From contig NZ_JAIBNX010000005.1 of the NCBI RefSeq assembly GCF_026130045.1, positions 55,833 through 119,832 on the forward strand: a DNA stretch of 64,000 nucleotides, given 5' to 3'. Under the pieces are notes generated by a model, which saw only the letters and a program-made list of their open reading frames with translations, was not told the origin of the DNA and did no database searches. The DNA comes from Micromonospora sp. CPCC 205371 (GTDB taxonomy: Bacteria > Actinomycetota > Actinomycetes > Mycobacteriales > Micromonosporaceae). Both the position numbers and the translations under genes were made by a program. Positions 15,827 through 24,411 of this stretch are shown in pieces. Every line of letters starts with the position of its first letter. The first letter of the stretch is position 1.

Positions 15827-18001
15827 TCAGCCGCCATCTTGCTGTACAAGGCGGGCAGTCAGGAACGGGCTGGGGTTGCCGTGCCAATAAACCGACAGTT
15901 CATCGCGGGCACGGGTCGCGGCGACGAAGAGCAGCGATCGGTCTCGCTGGCGTTCACGCTGGTACCGCTTGGGGTCGCTGGCACGGAACCGGCTGATCAT
16001 CTGTCGTGGCACCAGACCGTCGCTCACGCCAGCGATGATCATGCGCTGGTACTCCAGGCCCTTGAAGCGGTGCATCGTGCCGACGTGCACGCCATCAGCG
16101 CTCTTCGGCCCGTCCGGTCCGATCTCCACCACCGGTATGCCATCGGCCGCGAGTCGGGCGGTGAGATCGGCTGCCATCTCGCGGGTCGGCACACAGATGG
16201 CCACCGACCCGTCAGATGGGTTGCCCCACGCGCGCAGCTGGTCCGCGACCAGATCGCGCTCCTTGGCGGCGGTGGGTGCACCGCGGAAGGTCGGCCGGTT
16301 GCCGCGCAGCAGGGACCGGTAGCCGGCCAAATTCTCTTCACCGCCGTCCAGGTCGTCGTACGTCTCGCCGCTCATGATCTCCAAGGCGGCGGCGAGGATC
16401 TCCCTGGTTGTGCGGTAGCTGAGGGTGAGCCGGGAGGAACGACCGCGGATGTTGATGCCTAGGCTGCCCAAGGTGACGTGGTTATCGTAGATCCGCTGGT
16501 GTGTGTCGCCGACGATGAACATGTCATCGGATCCGGATGCGACCATCGCGCGCAGCATTTTCCAGTGGGCGGCGCTGAGGTCCTGGGCTTCGTCGACGAC
16601 AACGTGCCTGTACCGGTGGCGCAGGAATCCGCCGCTGCTCTCGTCCGCTGACGGCACGCTTCGAGCGGCGCGGTCCATCTCCAGCCGCGCGGCGCGTTCC
16701 GCGACCTGGCGCCAGGTCCAGATGCCTTGGCCGTCGAGCCAGGTGGTGAACCGTTCGGTGAGCTGCCAGACATCGTCGCGCTCGATGCGGCTGAGGCTGC
16801 GGCCGCGGCCGGGCCGGCGGGCCCGGAAATAGTCGGTACGGGAGTTGAGAACCTGCCCGAGGATCACCTGCGTCCACTCCGCTGCCAGAAACTCGGCGTC
16901 CCAACCGGACTCACCGGTCTCCACCAGGAAGTTGTGCCATAACTCAGGCACCTTGTTGTCGTCGACGACACGTTTGCCGGCACCAGCCTTAGCCTCGGCC
17001 ACAACCCGGCTGGCCAGCCGGTCCACGTTGACGATGTCGACGCGTGAGACGAGTTCCTGGCCACCGAGTGCAACAAGCCGCGTACGCAGGTCGGCGGCCA
17101 GGTTCCGATTGAACGTGGTGAGCAAGATCGGCTTGTCCACCCCGGCGGGCAGGCGCCTTGCTAGGTGTGCGACGCGGTGCAGGGCCACGATCGTCTTACC
17201 GGTGCCGGGTCCACCGCCTGCTCGGGCCGGACCGCTGTAGTTGCGCTCGACGAGTTTTCGCTGCGTCGGGTGCAGGAAGACCTGCCACCGCTCGAACGAC
17301 TCGCCCAGCATGGCTTGCAGCGCTTCGTCGTCGGAGGAAACCTGCGTAGCCGGACGATGTACCGCAGCCGCGAAGTCTTCAGTGTCGACCGGCTCATCAA
17401 CCCGAACCGGGTTGGTGACCTGCTCGAACACCTCCTCGTACGACTTGCCGTCGAAGAGCGCGAAAAGCACGTCGGTGGTGAGCTGGGGCGCACGGTCGAG
17501 CAGTTCGAGCAGGTCCGCCTCGGTCGTCAACGCGCGGATCTGCTCCAACAACGGCTCAGCGACACCGAGCTCAACCAGCTGCGCGTCTGTGTACGCGGCG
17601 AAGAGCGGCTTCGGCGAAGGCTGCGGCACCGGCGGCAGCACGCGCCCGACGATGCTGTCCCCGACCGGAGCGAGGTCGACCACCTCGATGCCGCCGGTGA
17701 CCCGGTTGACGCGGTAGGCGTACCGGTCGAGGTTGTCGTAGACCGCACTGCGGTGTTCCACAGCGACCAGCAGGTAGTCGCGATCGGCGATGTGCAGCAG
17801 CAGGGCGCGGTAGTCGCGGTTGACCCGCGCGGACATCAGACGGGATTCGCTATTGAGGGCCTTGAGATTCAGGCCAGGGCTATCCGGGTTGTGCCGGAAC
17901 TTGTGCATGAACTCGTACACCGCGCCGATGTCGGCACGGGAAAGCTTCATGATCTCTTTGTCTGCGCGGTCGAGCATCCGCAGTGTGGCCCCGGTGTTCA
18001 T
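15827..18001 (-). CDS. RelE-like N-terminus fused to UvrD-family helicase, 724 aa
   Basis: The first ~100 residues resemble the RelE/ParE fold (KEIMKLSRADIGAVYEFMH, LNSESRLMSARVNRDYRALL, YLLVAVEHRSAVYDNLDRYA). A ~150-residue linker follows. The SF1 helicase then has Walker A GGGPGTGKTIVALHR (about 265), VVVDEAQDLSAAHW (about 470), GTMHRFKGLEYQRM and FVAATRARDELSVYWHG (motif VI, about 690). The RelE-like part lacks a neighbouring antitoxin and may be an RNA- or ribosome-contact module or an RNase (inference). The ATG at 18001 overlaps the stop of the giant DUF1998 helicase. Helicase assignment is certain; the RelE similarity is a pattern judgement. Confidence 0.85.
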   Translation of the reverse strand: MNTGATLRMLDRADKEIMKLSRADIGAVYEFMHKFRHNPDSPGLNLKALNSESRLMSARVNRDYRALLLHIADRDYLLVAVEHRSAVYDNLDRYAYRVNRVTGGIEVVDLAPVGDSIVGRVLPPVPQPSPKPLFAAYTDAQLVELGVAEPLLEQIRALTTEADLLELLDRAPQLTTDVLFALFDGKSYEEVFEQVTNPVRVDEPVDTEDFAAAVHRPATQVSSDDEALQAMLGESFERWQVFLHPTQRKLVERNYSGPARAGGGPGTGKTIVALHRVAHLARRLPAGVDKPILLTTFNRNLAADLRTRLVALGGQELVSRVDIVNVDRLASRVVAEAKAGAGKRVVDDNKVPELWHNFLVETGESGWDAEFLAAEWTQVILGQVLNSRTDYFRARRPGRGRSLSRIERDDVWQLTERFTTWLDGQGIWTWRQVAERAARLEMDRAARSVPSADESSGGFLRHRYRHVVVDEAQDLSAAHWKMLRAMVASGSDDMFIVGDTHQRIYDNHVTLGSLGINIRGRSSRLTLSYRTTREILAAALEIMSGETYDDLDGGEENLAGYRSLLRGNRPTFRGAPTAAKERDLVADQLRAWGNPSDGSVAICVPTREMAADLTARLAADGIPVVEIGPDGPKSADGVHVGTMHRFKGLEYQRMIIAGVSDGLVPRQMISRFRASDPKRYQRERQRDRSLLFVAATRARDELSVYWHGNPSPFLTARLVQQDGG

Positions 18002-21000
18002 CGATGTCCTCCCGCACCCGTGGTGGCGAGCTCAGCGGTCAGCTCTTCGACCGTCCACTCTCTGGCCGTGCGTACATGCCAACCAAGATCCGCGTAGGCT
18101 CGGTCACGATCAGCTGTCTCCGGATCGTCGGGCGAGCCCGCGAGCACAATAGCGATGCGGTGCTCGGGCCAGGCCAGCTCGGCCGGCCACGCCTGATCGC
18201 CGAGCTCGTAGCCGACCACGGGTGGCGGGGCTCCGCGCCGCACCAGGCTGCGCACGAGCGTCTCCAATGCGGACTCCTCCCTGTCCATGTACTGCAGCAC
18301 CAGCTGCCACGGCGAGTCGCTGGCCATCTCGGCCTGTTCCGCAAGCACCTGCTCAGGTCCGGCGCCGAGCCATGAAGCGGTCTCTTCGTCCAGCGGCAGC
18401 CGCACCCCAACGAGGCCGGTGCCTTCAGCAACGGCCAGCACCACCGGGTCGAACAAGTCCACAGTAGAAAGTGATAGTTGCCCACCGTCACCGCCCGCGC
18501 CGTTCAGGAACTGGACGATGTTTCCCCACCTCAACCAGGCCATCCAGCGCTCACGGTGGCCGTCACCGGCCACCGCTGCCGGCGTGTCGTTGGCGGCCGT
18601 CAGCGCCGACCAGGCCCCGGGCGGTGTGCGGGCGGCGGCCCCCCTTGTCCCGGGGCCAGCTGCCCGGGCCCCCGCCCGGAACAGCGCGATCTTTCCGGGT
18701 ATGGCAGCCGGCAGCGGCTCCCCGCGGACCAAGGCGAGAATGCGCTCACAGACGCCGCCCGAGTCGGTCGCCGTCTTCTCCTGAGCCTGCTTGAGCAGGC
18801 CGGCAAGGGTCGCCTCGGCGCGGCTTCGCCACCGCGTCGGGTCTGGGCTGGCAAGGAAGCTCATCAGCAGGTCGACGGGGTTGGTCCAGACGTACCGCTC
18901 GAGGTCCGTAGGGTCGGCACCGCTTGCGGTCTGCCGGTACACCTCCCGCGCGGCGCGCTGGGCCTCACCGCCATACGGCATCCACCGTCCGGCGTCTCCG
19001 CTGTCCCAGGTGTCGACGTCATCCCAGGAGAGGGCAAAGACGTGGTAACCGTGGGCGCGCAGCCTGGCGCGCTTCTCCGCATCATCAGCCAGCCGATTGT
19101 ACTGCGCCGATGCGTGATACTTGAAACCATCCAGATAGACCGCCACATCCGGCGAAGACGCATCGAGCCTGGTGAAATGCACATCGGGCCGGGTGCCGCG
19201 GATGGTGTTTTGCAGTCTCATCTGCCAATGCGTCACGTCCCGGCCATTCGGGGCGACAAACCGCAGGTCCGCGACGCGGGCGCCGTTCTGGTCCGTGCGC
19301 TTCTCGATCCGCAGACCAGACTGGGGCAGGCCGGCGCGCGCCATCAGCTTGTTGAGGAAACGCATCTCCAGCTCGCTCTCCACCTGGTGGATGAGCGAGA
19401 TCTCATCAGTACGGGTGCCTTCCTGGACCTGCCAGCCATCCAGCAGTCGGTTGAGCATCGCGACCGCCTCGTCCCGGCTCATCAGCGGGAACTCCTCATC
19501 GCGGGCGTACCGGAGAAGGCAGCGATGGCACGCGGGTCGGCCCTCATGCTGGCAAACGCAGCTGGCGATCAGCTGACGCGCCTGTTGCAGGATGCCGCGG
19601 AACTCCTCCGGCCGCGCCAGCCGGTGCAGGTAGCCGGTGCCTTGCGGCTGGATGTCGTAGACGACGACGAAATGACGGGTGCCGCCGCTCTGGCCGTCAG
19701 GCATGGTGGCGCTGACAATCCGCAGGTGTGCCGGGTCTCCGCCGTACTCGGCGGCTATGCCAAGCCGGATAGCGGCGGCGAACGACGTCACCCGTTCCTG
19801 GACCACTGCCGTGACCGCGGGGATGAGGATGCGCAGTGACTCGGTCTGCAGCTCGTGCGCGAGGATGAGATCGACATGGTTGTCGACGCCCGCCGACCGG
19901 CGGTAAGGACACCACGGCCGATGGTGCTCCGCGCCGGGCAGCACCGCCGAGCCGGACGCCTGCGCGGCAAGCTGCAGACCGGTCGCGGCAACACCGTCCA
20001 CTGTGGTGCCGCCGCACGATACGCAGGTGTGGAACGTGTTGATCCGCACCTCTTCGCCCGCGAACGGCTCCGGGGCGCGGTCAAACCGCGCAGCGCCGAG
20101 GTTGAAGTGCCGGATCATCGCTTGCCGGGTGTAGTCCACCCCGAAGGTGTCACGGCTGTGCCGCCATGACGACTCGACCCGGTCGGGATCCACGTCGACC
20201 GCGACCGTGGTGGCGTAATAGCGGCGTTCCCGGTCGTCGCTATCGTCGCGGATACGGGCGTCGTCACGCTTATCCCGGGACAGCACCCGCGTAGGCCGAA
20301 GCACGGTGAACAGCCGGCCGTGGTCGGCGATGCCCTTGTCGTGGCAGCGCGGGCACGGTGTCGTGTCTTCGCGCGCCAGGTGGGTGCGCACGTACCCACA
20401 CTGGGCGCAGACCCGCCACATCTGGTACGCAGGCCGGTCGACCGGGCCAATGTCCAGGCCGGAAATTTCATGCTGGTAGCCACGCACGTAGTACGTGTTG
20501 CCTGGTGCGATCTCCACCAGCGCTTGGCGGGCCGGCCGCTCGTACTCACGCAGTTCACTGTGGAATCGGCGGCTGCCGTCCGGCGCCTGCTCCTCCCAGG
20601 TGAGGGTGGCTTCGAGTAGCGTACGCGTGTCGATCAGCGCGTAGTTGGGAAGCAGACCCAACTCGACGAGCGTCGCATGCGCGGCAGCAGAGCCGATCTC
20701 GCTGAGCCGCCGCCGCACCGCCCGCGCCTCCGAGCGCAGGACCCGCAACTCCCGGGCGTGGTCGGGGTCGGCCGCGACCAACGAACTGGCCGCCTGATCG
20801 ATCGCCTTCAACCGGTGCCGCAGATCGGCCAGGCGACTCTCCCACGCCTCCTCGGCCTCCTTGACACGGGCGACGATGCCGGTGTCGGCGAACTCCCGCA
20901 GCTGCGCGGCAGCGGCCGGGGTCATCTTCTCGCCAAACAGGGCGAGGAACTGCTCCACGAGACGGGAGCCGTCCCGCTGCCCGGCCTGGGCGAGGCTGGC

Positions 21001-24000
21001 CAGCCAACCGCTCGATCCGAATAGGACGCTCGCCCGGCGTGGTAGCGGCAGCACACCGGACAGGCGGTCGCGCGCGGCGAGGTCGATCAGATGCGCGAGG
21101 TACTGCCGGCGCAAGATCTCCACGGCAGACAGGAAGCAGCCGGGCGGGACGATCTGTCCGGCGATCATGTCTCGCGGCTCGGTGAGGTAGTACCGCTCCC
21201 GCTCGGAGCGGCCGACCAGCGTGAGCACGAACGCGTTGCCGCTGCGCCGGCCGGCGCGGCCGGCGCGCTGGACGTAGTTCGCCGGGCCGTTCGGCAGCGA
21301 CGCCAGCACGATCGCGGACAGCGCGCCGATGTCGATGCCCATCTCCAGGGTTGGCGTACAGGACAGGACGTTCGGGTCGGTGTATCGGGCACCATCGCGG
21401 AACTGCCGCTCGACGGTCTCCCGCTGCGCCCGGGTCAGCATGCCGGTGTGCTCGCCGGTCACGACCCGAAACACGCCAGCGTCCAGGTAGAGCCGGCGGT
21501 AGTAGTCGGTCGCCGCGGTGTCGTCCAGCGCCGCCCGCAACAGCCCGGTGCATCGGTACTGTCGACAAGGCTGCCCGATCCAGTCACTGACCCGGTCCGG
21601 GTGCTCGGTCTGCTGCCAATGGCACGTGTCGCACCCCACCCCGGCCGCCACCGCCGCCCCGTCATCCAGCAGCGTTACGTTCAGGTGGCCGGGGAGCAAC
21701 CCGTACACCCGGTTGCCGTCCTCGGTGTCGCTGGCCGCGACGATCCCGGCGGCGGCTAGCGCGGGCAGCAGCCGCGAAAGATAGGCGGACGCCTGCTGCT
21801 GGTCCAGGCCCAGGCTGCGACTGGCCCAGTCCTGGTACCAGTTTCCGCGCGCTGTGATCGCGTCGAACTCGGACCTCGTCTTGGGTGTGGTCATCAGAAA
21901 AGCCGGGGCCGAAAGGCCACGTGGGAACGCCGGCATCCCGGCCGGCCGGCCACCCCACACCTGCCAGCGCATGCCGCCGCGCCGCAGGTAGGGCCGAAGC
22001 CACTCGTGGTAGATCGCGCCCCGGGTACGCAGGCGCTCCAACAGTCCACGTAGGAAAGCCAGATAGCGGGCGGCGTCTGGCAGTGCATCGCCCACCTCGC
22101 CAGCGCCGGTCAGGTGTACGTCGCGGCACAGCGCCGCCGCCTGCGTCGGATCGTCGAGCACCACCTCCACCGCTACCGTCCGGGTCAGCTCCAACGTCCG
22201 GCCCTGCCGGGCACGCAGCCCGGCCTCCATCACAGCCGCAAACGCCAGCCTCTCGGCGATCAACGTCCACGTCTCCCGCGTACCAGCGTCCTCGCCGGCG
22301 AGCAGACTGTCGACGCCTGGCTGGTCATGCAGGTCCGGCGGGACCACAGTGGACAAGATCTCCAGTCGCACCGCGGCGCCGATCATGTCCACGATCAACT
22401 GGTCGAGCCCCACCGGCTCGCCCGGCTGCAACTGGCTGGCCAGCAGCGAGCGCAGTGAGAACGCGTACGACCGGTTGGCCACGAACCCCGCACGATGCGC
22501 GGCGTCCTGCACGGAGTCGTTGAACAGCAACGTCTTGCGCTCAGCCGGCGCGAGCTCACCGCCTGTAAAGAGCTGCGTGATCGACACTGACGCGAGTGTG
22601 GCCAGCCCAGCACCCATGAACCGGATGCCGTGGTCCATCTCGCACGACGGGCAGCGGTCCTTGTCCGCCGCGTCGATGCCGCCCAGGTCTCCGAGCACGA
22701 CGATCGCCTCGTCGGTCCGCCTCCGGTCGCGGGCCGGGTCGAACGGGCGCACACGGCGGCCGTATTCGAGCACCAGCAGGCCCCGGTCCCGGTCCCGGAC
22801 CTCGTCATCGCTGGCGGCGATGAACGCCCGGATTCGCCGCTTGTCTCGGCCCACGCTGGCCCGATAGATCTTGTCCGGATCGGTGTCCAGCTCCTGCGGG
22901 TCCTTCTCCGGCGACAGCGCCATCCAGCCCGACCGTCCACAGTGGCGGCAATAGATGGCGGGCAGCCGCTGGTGCCGCGCGTCCGCCACGACGGCGTCAA
23001 TCTCGGGAGCGAACGGATCCAGGTCGCGCGGCGGCTCGCCGTACCATCCAAACGTGGTCTCGTGGCCGACACCGCGCAGCAGCCGCGTCACCGCACGCAC
23101 CCACAAGTGGGTCTCGATGTTCAGCAGTGGTCGCCCCAACACGTCCGGGTGCCGGGCCAGCGACAGCAGGCTGACAAACCGTGCCAGCGCCTTCGCCGTA
23201 ATCTCGGGTCGGGTCTTCATCGCGCTGCCCCAGCCAGTGGCGTTCTTGCGCGGCAAGATGTCGATGACCTCGCCGAACGTGCGCGGCTGCGGCCCCAGTG
23301 AGTCAAGCACCGCCTTCGTCAGCGGATGCCGGCGCAACAGGCCACCGAGCCGCACCGGGTCGTCGGTGCAGTCCTCGCCGAGCAGCAACTCAGCCGCCCT
23401 AGGCACCGGATCGCCGTCGCGGTCGTCGACCGCGGCAAGCGCCTCCGGATCGGGCAAGGGCAGGCTGAAGTCCTGCTCGGCGATAAACTCGGCTGCATCG
23501 TACCTGTCCTCGCCGACCAGCGAATCCTCGTCGAAGGCGACGCCAAAGACCTGCTCGGCAGTCTCACGAATCGCGGTGTGCCCGTCTTTGCCACCGCCCT
23601 CCCCCAACGTGGCGGACGTGGCGACCGGACACATCGTCCCAAGCGGACGGTCCGATCGGGACAACCCCAGCGCAGCGGCGAGCCGTCGCAGCAGCATCGC
23701 CACATCCGTGCCCTGCGCGCCGTCATAGGTGTGGAACTCGTCCAGCACCACGTACGCCGGGTCCGCGCCCTCCCATAGCGGCAGGTCGTCGGCGCGCTGG
23801 AGCAGCAGGTCGAGCATCTTGTAGTTGGTGATAAGGATGTCCGGCGGGTTGCGGCGCATCTCCGATCGCTTCGTCATCACATGCGCGTACTCGATCGCGG
23901 CCACGTCGCCGATGTAGAGGCCCGCGGTCACCTGACTGAGCGCTGGGTCAGACAACAGCTCATTGATCCGCTGCGTCTGGTCAGTGGCGAGAGCGTTCAT

Positions 24001-24411
24001 CGGGTACAGCAGAACGGCCTTGACGCCTGTGTTGCCCTGCCGCTTGGCACGACGGCAGTGGTCAAGCACCGGGATGAGAAACGACTCCGTCTTGCCAGAG
24101 CCTGTGCCGGTGGTGATCAAGGTGGGCTGAGCCGGCGTGCGCAGTGTGGACAGTCGCGCGAACGCCTTGGCCTGGTGGAGATAGGGCGCGAAGTCGGGCG
24201 GCGTCCACTCCAGGTGTGCGCGCCAGTCGCCGTCCGCCGGGCGGAAGGGAGTGCGAATCCGCAGGTACGGCCCGCGGAAGATACCCTGCTCGGGGTGGGT
24301 GAGGAAGCGTTCCAGGCCATCGCGTACAGCCGACTCGGTCAGACCGAAGGTGGTGGTCAGGTACTGGGTGAGGTTCTTCCGCAGCGTGTCGGCGGCGATG
24401 GTGGGCCTCAT
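17998..24411 (-). CDS. Giant DEAD/DEAH helicase with DUF1998/MZB region, 2137 aa
   Basis: The N-terminal SF2 helicase has Walker A LITTGTGSGKTESFLIPV (about residue 100), DEAH-type box VVLDEFHTYDG (about 226), VATSATLGEGG, and late motifs SCTPTLEMGIDIG and YVQRAGRAGRRSGNAF (about 1050). Zn-type Cys clusters follow (CAQCGYVR...CPRCHDKG, about 1330; CVSCGG). The DUF1998 signature is GYLHRLARPEEFRG and CHRCLLRYARDEEF (about 1630). The last ~450 residues contain a PD-(D/E)XK/Vsr-like stretch (DVAVYLDGFKYHASAQYN, ALSWDDVDTWDSG). Size and order match DruE of Druantia; DISARM DrmA and DrmB carry the same two parts in separate proteins. It probably translocates on DNA and may cut it. Both ends show ATGA coupling. 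Confidence 0.85.
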   Translation of the reverse strand: MRPTIAADTLRKNLTQYLTTTFGLTESAVRDGLERFLTHPEQGIFRGPYLRIRTPFRPADGDWRAHLEWTPPDFAPYLHQAKAFARLSTLRTPAQPTLITTGTGSGKTESFLIPVLDHCRRAKRQGNTGVKAVLLYPMNALATDQTQRINELLSDPALSQVTAGLYIGDVAAIEYAHVMTKRSEMRRNPPDILITNYKMLDLLLQRADDLPLWEGADPAYVVLDEFHTYDGAQGTDVAMLLRRLAAALGLSRSDRPLGTMCPVATSATLGEGGGKDGHTAIRETAEQVFGVAFDEDSLVGEDRYDAAEFIAEQDFSLPLPDPEALAAVDDRDGDPVPRAAELLLGEDCTDDPVRLGGLLRRHPLTKAVLDSLGPQPRTFGEVIDILPRKNATGWGSAMKTRPEITAKALARFVSLLSLARHPDVLGRPLLNIETHLWVRAVTRLLRGVGHETTFGWYGEPPRDLDPFAPEIDAVVADARHQRLPAIYCRHCGRSGWMALSPEKDPQELDTDPDKIYRASVGRDKRRIRAFIAASDDEVRDRDRGLLVLEYGRRVRPFDPARDRRRTDEAIVVLGDLGGIDAADKDRCPSCEMDHGIRFMGAGLATLASVSITQLFTGGELAPAERKTLLFNDSVQDAAHRAGFVANRSYAFSLRSLLASQLQPGEPVGLDQLIVDMIGAAVRLEILSTVVPPDLHDQPGVDSLLAGEDAGTRETWTLIAERLAFAAVMEAGLRARQGRTLELTRTVAVEVVLDDPTQAAALCRDVHLTGAGEVGDALPDAARYLAFLRGLLERLRTRGAIYHEWLRPYLRRGGMRWQVWGGRPAGMPAFPRGLSAPAFLMTTPKTRSEFDAITARGNWYQDWASRSLGLDQQQASAYLSRLLPALAAAGIVAASDTEDGNRVYGLLPGHLNVTLLDDGAAVAAGVGCDTCHWQQTEHPDRVSDWIGQPCRQYRCTGLLRAALDDTAATDYYRRLYLDAGVFRVVTGEHTGMLTRAQRETVERQFRDGARYTDPNVLSCTPTLEMGIDIGALSAIVLASLPNGPANYVQRAGRAGRRSGNAFVLTLVGRSERERYYLTEPRDMIAGQIVPPGCFLSAVEILRRQYLAHLIDLAARDRLSGVLPLPRRASVLFGSSGWLASLAQAGQRDGSRLVEQFLALFGEKMTPAAAAQLREFADTGIVARVKEAEEAWESRLADLRHRLKAIDQAASSLVAADPDHARELRVLRSEARAVRRRLSEIGSAAAHATLVELGLLPNYALIDTRTLLEATLTWEEQAPDGSRRFHSELREYERPARQALVEIAPGNTYYVRGYQHEISGLDIGPVDRPAYQMWRVCAQCGYVRTHLAREDTTPCPRCHDKGIADHGRLFTVLRPTRVLSRDKRDDARIRDDSDDRERRYYATTVAVDVDPDRVESSWRHSRDTFGVDYTRQAMIRHFNLGAARFDRAPEPFAGEEVRINTFHTCVSCGGTTVDGVAATGLQLAAQASGSAVLPGAEHHRPWCPYRRSAGVDNHVDLILAHELQTESLRILIPAVTAVVQERVTSFAAAIRLGIAAEYGGDPAHLRIVSATMPDGQSGGTRHFVVVYDIQPQGTGYLHRLARPEEFRGILQQARQLIASCVCQHEGRPACHRCLLRYARDEEFPLMSRDEAVAMLNRLLDGWQVQEGTRTDEISLIHQVESELEMRFLNKLMARAGLPQSGLRIEKRTDQNGARVADLRFVAPNGRDVTHWQMRLQNTIRGTRPDVHFTRLDASSPDVAVYLDGFKYHASAQYNRLADDAEKRARLRAHGYHVFALSWDDVDTWDSGDAGRWMPYGGEAQRAAREVYRQTASGADPTDLERYVWTNPVDLLMSFLASPDPTRWRSRAEATLAGLLKQAQEKTATDSGGVCERILALVRGEPLPAAIPGKIALFRAGARAAGPGTRGAAARTPPGAWSALTAANDTPAAVAGDGHRERWMAWLRWGNIVQFLNGAGGDGGQLSLSTVDLFDPVVLAVAEGTGLVGVRLPLDEETASWLGAGPEQVLAEQAEMASDSPWQLVLQYMDREESALETLVRSLVRRGAPPPVVGYELGDQAWPAELAWPEHRIAIVLAGSPDDPETADRDRAYADLGWHVRTAREWTVEELTAELATTGAGGHR

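Noticed and set aside
18478..19839. 453-codon plus-strand frame inside the DUF1998 helicase gene
   Set aside because: Antisense shadow; the minus-strand protein has continuous domain signatures there.
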